From Myxococcales bacterium (lineage in GTDB: Bacteria > Myxococcota_A > UBA9160 > UBA4427), in NCBI GenBank assembly GCA_014240165.1, contig JAAZXM010000037.1, positions 1-40,065 of the forward strand: a stretch of DNA of 40,065 bases, written 5' to 3'. A model generated the notes under the pieces. The model worked only from the letters and a program-made list of their open reading frames with translations. It searched no databases and was not told where the DNA came from. The translations under genes and the position numbers were made by a program. This document shows positions 33,699 through 40,065 of this stretch, one piece after another (the stretch's first letter is position 1; the number at the start of each line of letters is the position of its first letter).

Positions 33699-34472
33699 TT
33701 GGCATTGCCCAAAGAAATTCGCTTCGAGAAGAAGGATCACGTGGCGATCATCACCATCGATCGCCCCGAGGCGCTGAATTCCCTCACCGCCGACATGCTC
33801 TTGGGCATCGAGGAGGCCTTCAAGGCCTTTGATGATGATCCGGATCTCTGGGTGGGGATCTTCACTGCGACCGGGGACAAGGCCTTTTCATCCGGGCTCG
33901 ATCTGAAAGAAGCGGCGCCCATGCTCACCGGGGGCGACCAGTTGGGCTTCGAGGATTGGACGAAGCGCCAATTCTCGGACGTCTTCAAACCGATCATCTG
34001 TGCGGTCAATGGCTTCTGCATTGCCGGCGGCATGGAGATGCTGCTGGGCACCGACCTGCGTATCGCTGCGGAGCACGCGACCTTTGGCCTGGGCGAGGTC
34101 AAATGGGGCCTGGTGCCCCTGGGCGGAACCCATATCCGTCTGCCCCGGCAGATTCCCTGGGCGATGGCCATGCAATTGCTTCTGACGGGGAAGAGTATCG
34201 ACGCCCAGCGGGCCTATGAGGTGGGACTCATCAACGAGGTGGTCCCCGCCGATGAATTGCTCGACACCGCACTCGACTGGGCGCAGAAGATGTGTCGCAA
34301 CGGTCCCCTCGCCATGCAGACCGCCAAGGAGATCGCGGTGCGTAGCCTCGAACTCGAGAGCGGGTTCGTGATGGAGAAAGCCCTGGGGCAGAAGGTGCTC
34401 AACTCAGATGACGCCAAGGAGGGGCCGAAGGCTTTCGCCGAGAAACGGCCCGCAGAGTTCAAGGGGCGCTAG
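33699..34472 (+). CDS. Enoyl-CoA hydratase (crotonase) with both catalytic glutamates
   Basis: A 257-residue crotonase. It keeps the oxyanion segment FSSGLDLKEA, NGFCIAGGMEML with Glu113 and LGEVKWGLVPLGG with Glu133, exactly 20 residues apart as in rat enoyl-CoA hydratase. Hydration of a trans-2-enoyl-CoA is therefore expected. The start is a TTG at 33699, about 8 nt after GGAG; no ATG or GTG gives a full N-terminus. Its TAG shares a CTAG with the stop of the convergent methyltransferase gene. Confidence 0.9.
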   Translation: MALPKEIRFEKKDHVAIITIDRPEALNSLTADMLLGIEEAFKAFDDDPDLWVGIFTATGDKAFSSGLDLKEAAPMLTGGDQLGFEDWTKRQFSDVFKPIICAVNGFCIAGGMEMLLGTDLRIAAEHATFGLGEVKWGLVPLGGTHIRLPRQIPWAMAMQLLLTGKSIDAQRAYEVGLINEVVPADELLDTALDWAQKMCRNGPLAMQTAKEIAVRSLELESGFVMEKALGQKVLNSDDAKEGPKAFAEKRPAEFKGR

Positions 34473-35095
34473 GCCCTCAGGGCCGTTCCGGTTCGGAGTT
34501 CGAAGATGGCCGCCGAGTTGATGGGGGCATCGACGTCGGGCAGGGTGCGCACCGAGTAACGGGCCTGGGCCTCTTCGACCAGGCGCGGCGACGACGGTCT
34601 TTCGGGATCGCTGATCAGGACCCCCCGGCCCGGGCGGGCCAGGGCCCGCAGGTGGGACAACTGGTCGCGTTCGTAGAGGACGTCGCTCGCCAGGAGAAGG
34701 TCCCAATCCGGGGGCAGGGTCTTTCGCGTTTCGAGTTCAACCCCGTTGTCCCGGGCGTTGATCGCGGCGGCGGCCAGGGCCTCGGGGTCCGTATCCACGG
34801 CGACCACGGAGCAGGCGCCGGCGAGGCCGGCGGCGATTCCCGCGACCCCAGAGCCGGCCCCAAAATCAACGACGCGCCGATCCCGGGCCCGCTGGGGATG
34901 ATCCAGCAGGAAGCGCGCCAGGGCCTGGCCGCTTCCCCAGCAAAAGGCCCAGAAGGGGGGCGCTTGCAACTCGCCGAGTTCCCGGCAGGTTGCTTCCAGG
35001 TCGACGCCTGCCTCGATGAGCCATAAGCCGATCTCGGGCGCCAGGGGAGGGCGTTGGAATTCCAGCGTGCACCCGAAGGCGTTCAGGGGCGGCAT
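34469..35095 (-). CDS. METTL20/ETFBKMT-like lysine methyltransferase
   Basis: A 208-residue class I SAM methyltransferase. PPFWAFCWGSGQALARFLLD, VVDFGAGSGVAGIAAGLAGA, AVDTDPEALAAAAINARDN and WDLLLASDVLYERDQ follow the order found in ETFBKMT (METTL20) and its bacterial homologues, which methylate lysines of ETF beta. An etfB gene lies in the same window and keeps one target lysine. The start is the ATG at 35095; the frame to 35263 adds a Pro/Arg-rich stretch. Another protein-lysine target is possible. Confidence 0.75.
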   Translation of the reverse strand: MPPLNAFGCTLEFQRPPLAPEIGLWLIEAGVDLEATCRELGELQAPPFWAFCWGSGQALARFLLDHPQRARDRRVVDFGAGSGVAGIAAGLAGACSVVAVDTDPEALAAAAINARDNGVELETRKTLPPDWDLLLASDVLYERDQLSHLRALARPGRGVLISDPERPSSPRLVEEAQARYSVRTLPDVDAPINSAAIFELRTGTALRA

Positions 35096-35280
35096 GGGGC
35101 TGGGTTGGCTGCACGGCACGGCGGGCTGCACGGGGTGATCCTCGCTTCGGGCGGCCAGGGGCCTTCGCTTCGAAGCGCGCGATCCTAGGTGAGGGCTTTC
35201 CGGGCCGCGTGCAGCGGGTTGCTGCACAGGCGGAGGGCACGCTCTCCGGGCAAGCCCGGGCAAGAGAGAGGGGAGCCGCG

Positions 35281-35985
35281 TCAGCCTTTTTGTTCGCGTT
35301 CGAGTTGGGCCTGGCGGAGGCTCTCGAATTTATCCCGTGCGATGGAGATGAAGACGCCAGTGGACTCGGCTACCAGGACATCGCCCGCCCAGAGTTGGCC
35401 CGAGTTGTAGATCTTGCGTCCGTCCTGGCGATCGAAGCGGGCTTCCAGGCGCAGGGGCGTCTGGATGGGGGTGGGCGCCCGGTAGCGAACGGTGATCTCG
35501 CCGGTCATGCCCGGCACTCCGGAAAATACGCAAGCCATGCCCAGGGCTTCGTCGAAGACCGCAGCGACGTAGCCCCCATGCACGCAGCCCGGTGCTCCCT
35601 CGTAAGCGCGTCCGAAAGAAACCCGCCCCCGAACGATCTTTTCGGCATCGTCGGGCTCGAGTTCAGCCGGCGGGGCCAGGGGATTCGAGCGCCCCACGAC
35701 GGGGCTTCGGTCCATGAACATTTCCATGCCGCCCGCAAGGGAGCCCTCGGCTACACCGGGCGGATCGATCATGCGCGGCTGGCTCTGGAAGCGCGCCGCG
35801 CTGGCGTCCACCTGGGCCGCGATGGCGAGCAACTCCTCCTCGGGCGCGTCGGTGGCGCAGAGACAGTCGAGCAGGTTGCGAATCGCCGCCGTCAGGATGC
35901 GCTTGGCGGGCCAGGTCCCGGGGGCCTGCTCGAGTTGTTCGCGGTAGCTCCGGATTTGTTCGATGGTTTCGTCGATGTCGCTCAA
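35281..35985 (-). CDS. PaaI-type hotdog thioesterase
   Basis: A 234-residue protein with a C-terminal hotdog domain. The active-site segment GCVHGGYVAAVFDEALG includes the HGG motif (136-138) and Asp145, as in PaaI and THEM4-like acyl-CoA thioesterases. The first 100 residues are a helical extension of unknown role. It starts 9 bp after the stop of the double CoA-transferase and is probably co-transcribed. It may release CoA from dead-end acyl-CoA intermediates. Confidence 0.85.
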   Translation of the reverse strand: MSDIDETIEQIRSYREQLEQAPGTWPAKRILTAAIRNLLDCLCATDAPEEELLAIAAQVDASAARFQSQPRMIDPPGVAEGSLAGGMEMFMDRSPVVGRSNPLAPPAELEPDDAEKIVRGRVSFGRAYEGAPGCVHGGYVAAVFDEALGMACVFSGVPGMTGEITVRYRAPTPIQTPLRLEARFDRQDGRKIYNSGQLWAGDVLVAESTGVFISIARDKFESLRQAQLEREQKG

Positions 35986-35994
35986 GTCAAGCCC

Positions 35995-38400
35995 TCAGTA
36001 AATGATCTGTGCGTCCTTGAGGGATTGGTAGCGCTCTTCGTCCAGGCCGAGGAGGTCGAGAAAGACCCGGTCGTTGTCCTGACCGATCCAGGGGCCTGGG
36101 CGAACCCGAGGCACGCTGCGGCTCAACTTCACGTAGGCGTTGTAGATGGTTTCCCGGTAGCCCAGGGGGTGGTCCACCTCGATGAAGGTTTCCCGGGCCC
36201 GGTAGTGGGGGTCATCGAGCAGATCCGCCACGCCGAGCACCGGCGCCGCGGCGACGCCTGCGGATTGGAGGGTGGCGCAGAGTTCCCGGTCATCGAAATC
36301 CGCCGTCCAGGCGCCGATCTTTTCGTGGAGGGCGTCGATGTGTTCGAGGCGGTCTTCGAGGCGGGCGAATTCCGGAGCGCTGGCCCAGTCGGGATTTCCC
36401 ATTGCGCTGACGAGCCCAGCCCACTCGGATTCCTCCCGGGCCACCAGGCTGATCCATCGGTCGTCTCCGCGGCAGGGGAAGACGCCATGGGGCGCCGCCA
36501 TGGCCAGGGGATGGCGGTTGCCCAGGGGCCCGGCCACCCGCTCGTTGAGTGCGTAATCGCTGAACGCCGGACCCACCATCTGCATCACCGCTTCTTGCTG
36601 GGAAAAGTCGATTTGCTGGCCCTGGCCCGTTCGGCTGCGATGGGCCAATGCGGTGAGGATCGCGAAGGCACCGAAAATTCCGTTATAGGGGTCCGAAAAG
36701 GCGTTTTCCACGGGCAAGATGTCGCCCTCGGCGTAGCCCACCAGGCTATCGAGGCCGGTGGTGGAGGTCAGGCTGAGCCCGTAGGTGCGCACATCCTTGA
36801 GCGGACCGTAGAGCCCTGCAGCCGGCATGGAGAACATGATGATGTCCTCCTTGATCTTCTTGAGTTCGGGGTAGCCCAGGCCCAGGCGCTCCATCACGCC
36901 GGGCCCGAAATTCTCGACGACCACGTCGCACTCGGCGATGAGTTCCTTCGCGAGTTCCAGGGCTTCGGGCTCTTTGAGGTTCAGGCTGACGCTGCCGTTG
37001 CCCGCCCAGCAGGCGTTGTTGGAGAGGCTTCGGTTCGGGTCGCGCTCGCCCCCCGCAAAAGGGGGCAGGGTGCGTGTCATATCGACGCGCGCGTAGGATT
37101 CCACCTTCAGGACATCGGCGCCGAGGAAGCCCAGGGTCTGCCCGGTCACCGGGCCCGCCCAGACCCAACCAAAATTCGCGACCTTGATGCCTTCCAGGGG
37201 AAGTTTGCCTCCGCTCCCGGAGCGCGCGGGTTTGTTCGAGGCAGCGCCGAGAACCTCGTCGTTGTGTTCGCCCAGGAGCGGTGCCGCGCGGCTGGGCCCG
37301 CCCGGGGTTTCCGAGAGCTTGAAGGGCGCGCCCAGGGTGCTGTAGCGGCCGAGTTTTTCGTGTTCGAGTTCGACGATATAGCCGCGCTCACGCAGATGCG
37401 GGTGCTCGGCGGCCTCGGCCACCGTGAACACCGCGGTAATCGGGCAGCCCGCCGCCTGGCAGCGGTCCATGATTTCCATCTTGCCGTGTTCCGCTGTCCA
37501 TTCCCCGAGCATCGAGTAGATGAGGTCGGCGTTTTCGCCACGGGAAAACATGTCCTGGAACATTTCGAGTTGCATCCACTCGGGGTCCCCCATGACCTCG
37601 CGCAGGCCGTTCCACTGCCCGGCTTCGAGGGTCAGCATCCAGACATGGCCGTCCTTGCAGGGCATGATGCTGGCGGGCGCCGCCAGGGGCATGCCCACCC
37701 CTGTGCGTTTATCGAAGGCGCCATCCTGGGCGAAGCCCCCGATGTTCTGGCCGCCGACGAAGGACGCCGCGATGGTCTCGGCGCACGAGATATCCAATTG
37801 CTGCCCCCCACCGACGTTCTCCCGGCCGAGGGTGGCCGCCAGCCCCCAAGCCGCCGCCGCCACGGCACCAAAGAAATCGGCGGCAAAGGTTCCGTGCTCC
37901 AGGGGCATCTCGCCGGGGCGACCGCAATAGCGGTTGCTGGCTCCGGTGAGGTGATAGGCGTTGAGGTCATACCCCTTCCAATCCGCATAGGGCCCCGTCT
38001 GGCCGAATGGGGTGATGGAGATCATCACGAGTTCCGGGTTGGACTCCTCGAGATCGGCCCAGTCGAGGTTGTGGGCGCGCTTCCAGGCCGGTGTCTGGTT
38101 TTCGATCAGCACGTCGGCGGATGCAATGAGATCGACCAGGGATTGGCGACCTTCGGGCGTTTCGAGATCCAGGCAGACCGATCGCTTGTTGCTATTGAGA
38201 AAATGGAAGAGCCCGCCTTTTTCGGGATCGGGCACATCGCCGGGAAAGGGCCCCCAGGTTCGGGCGGGGTCGCCCTCCGGTCCCGGTTCGACCTTGATGA
38301 CATCGGCCCCGAAATCCGCGAAGAGCTTGGCGCAGTAGGGGGCCGAAACGTCGGCTCCGAGCTCGATGACCTTGATTCCGTGCAGGGCGCCTTCCGGCAT
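35995..38400 (-). CDS. Double-domain family III CoA-transferase
   Basis: An 801-residue protein made of two full CaiB/BaiF domains. Domain 1 (about 1-385) starts LHGIKVIELGADVSAPYCA and has GGGQQLDISCAETIAAS. A short Ser/Gly/Lys linker (SNKPARSGSGGK) leads to domain 2 (about 400-801), LEGIKVANFGWVWAGPVTG, with GQGQQIDFSQQEAVMQ. Both carry Glu at the position of formyl-CoA-transferase Asp169. Family III enzymes are interlocked dimers, so a fused pair can form the whole active unit from one chain, as an asymmetric dimer. ATG at 38400; a CoxG gene lies 19 bp upstream. Substrate unknown. Confidence 0.9.
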   Translation of the reverse strand: MPEGALHGIKVIELGADVSAPYCAKLFADFGADVIKVEPGPEGDPARTWGPFPGDVPDPEKGGLFHFLNSNKRSVCLDLETPEGRQSLVDLIASADVLIENQTPAWKRAHNLDWADLEESNPELVMISITPFGQTGPYADWKGYDLNAYHLTGASNRYCGRPGEMPLEHGTFAADFFGAVAAAAWGLAATLGRENVGGGQQLDISCAETIAASFVGGQNIGGFAQDGAFDKRTGVGMPLAAPASIMPCKDGHVWMLTLEAGQWNGLREVMGDPEWMQLEMFQDMFSRGENADLIYSMLGEWTAEHGKMEIMDRCQAAGCPITAVFTVAEAAEHPHLRERGYIVELEHEKLGRYSTLGAPFKLSETPGGPSRAAPLLGEHNDEVLGAASNKPARSGSGGKLPLEGIKVANFGWVWAGPVTGQTLGFLGADVLKVESYARVDMTRTLPPFAGGERDPNRSLSNNACWAGNGSVSLNLKEPEALELAKELIAECDVVVENFGPGVMERLGLGYPELKKIKEDIIMFSMPAAGLYGPLKDVRTYGLSLTSTTGLDSLVGYAEGDILPVENAFSDPYNGIFGAFAILTALAHRSRTGQGQQIDFSQQEAVMQMVGPAFSDYALNERVAGPLGNRHPLAMAAPHGVFPCRGDDRWISLVAREESEWAGLVSAMGNPDWASAPEFARLEDRLEHIDALHEKIGAWTADFDDRELCATLQSAGVAAAPVLGVADLLDDPHYRARETFIEVDHPLGYRETIYNAYVKLSRSVPRVRPGPWIGQDNDRVFLDLLGLDEERYQSLKDAQIIY

Positions 38401-38419
38401 GGCCTCTCCTCCCGATCTT

Positions 38420-39007
38420 TCAGTCTGTGGTTCTTCCGAAGAGGCGGCGGAAGAAGTCCACGATCATCTGCCAGAGGGTTCGCCCCAGGAGCGAACCCAC
38501 AGCCAGGGCTTCGTCGTTGTCCGCCGCGGGGGCAGGGCTCGGGGATTCGGAACTCGCAGCGAGCAATTGGCTCTCGGCATTGGCCGAGAATTGCTTGAAG
38601 AGTTGGGCCGATACGCCCTTGATCATGCCGCGGCCCATCTGCATCACCTTGCCCGTGAGGTCGACCCTCACATCGAAGCTGAGTTCGGTGCCTCCGTCGG
38701 CGGATTCGGCGAGCTTGACATCCAGGCTCCCCCGGGCGGTGCCCCCGCCGGTTTCCCGGCCTTCTCCGGTGAGCCGCATGGTGCGGGCCGCTTCGTCGAT
38801 CTCCTCGAAGACCACCTGACCCTTATAGGCCGTGGTGATGGCTCCGAGCTTGACCTTGGCCTTGCCCACGAAGGTGCGCTCGTCGATCTCCTCGACGATC
38901 TCGGCGCCGGGCATACAACTCGCCACCCGGCGAGCATCGGTGATGAAGGCCCAGGCGGTGGCCATGGGGACATCCACGCGCATTTGCTCAGTGATCTCGA
39001 TGGCCAT
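38420..39007 (-). CDS. CoxG-like SRPBCC protein
   Basis: A 195-residue protein with a START/SRPBCC domain (MRVDVPMATAWAFITDARRVASCMPGAEIVEEID, shown here only to 20-residue blocks such as VDVPMATAWAFITDARRVAS) followed by a Ser/Pro/Ala linker and a C-terminal amphipathic helix, WQMIVDFFRRLFGR. In CO-oxidising bacteria CoxG anchors the Mo-hydroxylase to the membrane. Here it is the likely membrane recruiter for the CoxMSL-like enzyme at 27127, although it lies 7 kb away on the other strand. ATG at 39007 has AAAGGA six nt before. Confidence 0.87.
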   Translation of the reverse strand: MAIEITEQMRVDVPMATAWAFITDARRVASCMPGAEIVEEIDERTFVGKAKVKLGAITTAYKGQVVFEEIDEAARTMRLTGEGRETGGGTARGSLDVKLAESADGGTELSFDVRVDLTGKVMQMGRGMIKGVSAQLFKQFSANAESQLLAASSESPSPAPAADNDEALAVGSLLGRTLWQMIVDFFRRLFGRTTD

Positions 39008-39293
39008 GCGCCGTCCTTTCGCTGATGGAATGCTTTTGTGCCCGGTTCCCGCCGAAATACGTGGGCGGGGCCTCGCCGGATCTCTCCCAGGAGCCTCTCG
39101 GGGAAGTTCGGGGAGAACACAGTCCCGCTGAAGCCTTTCCCACGCCGAGCGCCTGGGCACGATTCCCGGCGCATTCGCTGGCTGGGGCATCGATGTAGCG
39201 AAAATCCCCGGAGATCGCCCGCTCGGCGGCCCCCCCGTCGCGGGGGGTGAGGTTGCGGCCGAGATGGCGGGAACGGTAGTTTGCTCTGGCCCA
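39008..39293. other. Divergent intergenic region, 286 bp
   Basis: Between CoxG (-) and the EMO-like gene (+). It contains a strong hairpin, CCCCCC with GGGGGG and a 5-nt loop (39231-39247), in the leader of the EMO-like gene, and a weaker CCCGCC/GGCGGG repeat at 39048-39069. No promoter can be assigned with confidence. Confidence 0.45.
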
Positions 39294-40065
39294 ATGGAAC
39301 CCACACGCGAGATCTACTGGAATATCCTCGGCGGCGCCTGGATCTATCCCCTGGCGGCGGTCGCCGTGGGCGTCCTGTTGCGGGGGGCCTGGCGCCGGAT
39401 CGGGCTCTGGCGCAAGGGCCAGCCCGAGGAGCGCCTGGACCGGGTTCCCGAGCGGATCAAGGGCCTCCTGGTCGAGATCTTCGGGCAGCGCCGCCACCTG
39501 CGCGATCCCTTCCCGGGCATCGCCCACCTGCTGATCTTCTATGGCTTTCTCGGGGCCTTCATCGCCACCGCGCTGGTGTCCGTGCAGGAGTGGACCGGGA
39601 TCCACTTCCTGAAGGGCACCTTCTATCTCTACTTCTCGCTCTTTGCCGATCTCGCCGGGGGGATTGGATTGGTGGGTTTGTGCATGGCCCTCTACTGGCG
39701 GGTGTGGGTGAAGCCCGCGCGTGTGCACTCGGCCATGGACGATTGGATCGCCCTCTTTCTGCTGCTGCTGCTCTTCGTCCAGGGTTTTATCGTCGAAGGC
39801 ATTCGCATCGAACTCACTGTGCTTCGCCAGGCGCCAGAAGTCGCGATCTGGTCACCCATCGGTTACGGCGTGGCCCTGCTCCTTCAGGGTGCGAACCCCG
39901 AGATATTGACAAGCCTGCACCGCTGGCTGTGGTGGTTCCATGCCCTGACTGCCTTCGGTTTCATCGCCTATTTCGTGTACGGCAAATTTACCCACGTGCT
40001 CTACGGCGCGGGATCTATCCCCTGGCGGCGGTCGCCGTGGGCGTCCTGTTGCGGGGGGCCTGGCG
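39294..40065 (+). CDS. EMO-like ETF:quinone oxidoreductase, N-terminal membrane half (3' partial)
   Basis: About 239 reliable residues. At least four hydrophobic segments (IYPLAAVAVGVLL, LLIFYGFLGAFIATALVSV, ADLAGGIGLVGLCMALYW, IALFLLLLLFVQGFIVEG) form a nitrate-reductase-gamma-like haem b domain; histidines lie in IAHLLIFYGF, LHRWLWWFHAL and FTHVLYG. This arrangement is typical of the family that continues into CCG iron-sulfur domains and passes electrons from ETF to menaquinone or ubiquinone. From 40011 the sequence repeats 39340-39394 in another frame and reads as nonsense, so the true gene continues beyond an assembly break. Confidence 0.78.
   Translation, partial: MEPTREIYWNILGGAWIYPLAAVAVGVLLRGAWRRIGLWRKGQPEERLDRVPERIKGLLVEIFGQRRHLRDPFPGIAHLLIFYGFLGAFIATALVSVQEWTGIHFLKGTFYLYFSLFADLAGGIGLVGLCMALYWRVWVKPARVHSAMDDWIALFLLLLLFVQGFIVEGIRIELTVLRQAPEVAIWSPIGYGVALLLQGANPEILTSLHRWLWWFHALTAFGFIAYFVYGKFTHVLYGAGSIPWRRSPWASCCGGPG
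39340..39394 (+). repeat. 55-bp direct repeat, internal copy
   Basis: Identical over exactly 55 bases to 40011-40065. This copy is in frame inside the EMO-like gene and encodes the first membrane helix, so it is the genuine one. The base before each copy differs (T versus G). Confidence 0.95.
40011..40065 (+). repeat. 55-bp direct repeat, terminal copy (probable assembly artefact)
   Basis: Ends at the last base of the window and breaks the reading frame of the EMO-like gene. An exact match of 55 nt at a sequence end is what a k=55 de Bruijn graph leaves when a contig runs into one of its own k-mers. Confidence 0.85.

Noticed and set aside
35209-38598. Very long open frame on the + strand (over 1100 codons)
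   Set aside because: It is antisense to the thioesterase and the double CoA-transferase, which have clear domains. The product is His/Gly/Arg-rich with no recognisable motif, a common effect of GC-rich codon use.
40011-40065. A genuine duplication within the EMO-like gene
   Set aside because: Exactly 55 bp, out of frame, ending at the last base: better explained by assembly.

Overview
The window reads as a GC-rich bacterial chromosome fragment, almost fully coding, with about 33 protein genes in alternating blocks on both strands. No tRNA, rRNA, CRISPR array, insertion sequence or phage gene was seen. The mix suggests an uncultured, possibly aerobic relative of the former Deltaproteobacteria (Myxococcota or Binatota-like): an F420-type luciferase-like oxidoreductase, a cysteine-cluster protein with a histone-fold-like tail, an ETF-beta lysine methyltransferase homologue, and many CoA-dependent catabolic genes with TTG or GTG starts. 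The taxon is inference. The right edge looks like an assembly end: the last 55 bases exactly repeat positions 39340-39394.

Layout. 2-820: TrmH-type RNA methyltransferase, open at the left edge. 898-3548 (+): a family III CoA-transferase and a fused MaoC/DUF35/MaoC hydratase. 3598-4161 (-): small outer-membrane barrel. 4526-9000 (+): a 3-ketosteroid-delta1-dehydrogenase-like flavoprotein, an F420-type oxidoreductase, a PaaG-like crotonase and a Cys-cluster/histone-fold protein. 8997-14127 (-): SCP-x-type thiolase, DUF35 partner, ETF alpha and beta, a small unknown ORF and a nitronate monooxygenase-like enzyme. 14460-25676 (+): a complete acetone-carboxylase-type ketone carboxylase (beta, alpha, gamma), three consecutive family III CoA-transferases, a 12-helix membrane protein and a CrtC/AttH-like protein. 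25840-26724 (-): a MenB/BadI-like crotonase. 27127-34472 (+): a three-subunit molybdenum hydroxylase (CoxMSL-like), an amidohydrolase, an Ltp2-like aldolase with its DUF35 partner and a true enoyl-CoA hydratase. 34469-39007 (-): ETF-beta methyltransferase-like enzyme, PaaI-type thioesterase, a double-domain CoA-transferase and CoxG. 39294-end (+): the N-terminal membrane half of an ETF:quinone-oxidoreductase-like protein.

Working model (inference). This is a catabolic island for a steroid-like, terpenoid or other alicyclic compound. Activation would rest on CoA-transferases (six domains in five genes), since no acyl-CoA ligase or acyl-CoA dehydrogenase lies in the window. Hydration and retro-aldol cleavage would use MaoC/DUF35 and Ltp2/DUF35 modules resembling the cholesterol side-chain enzymes ChsH1-ChsH2 and Ltp2. 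A ketone would be carboxylated by the AcxABC-like enzyme, loaded onto CoA, and the resulting beta-keto acyl-CoA opened by the MenB/BadI-like hydrolase or a thiolase. Electrons would leave through ETF and the EMO-like membrane protein. A 14-bp site matching the actinobacterial KstR operator consensus lies in the divergent region before the carboxylase genes, and other palindromes sit in further control regions, although no regulator gene is present.
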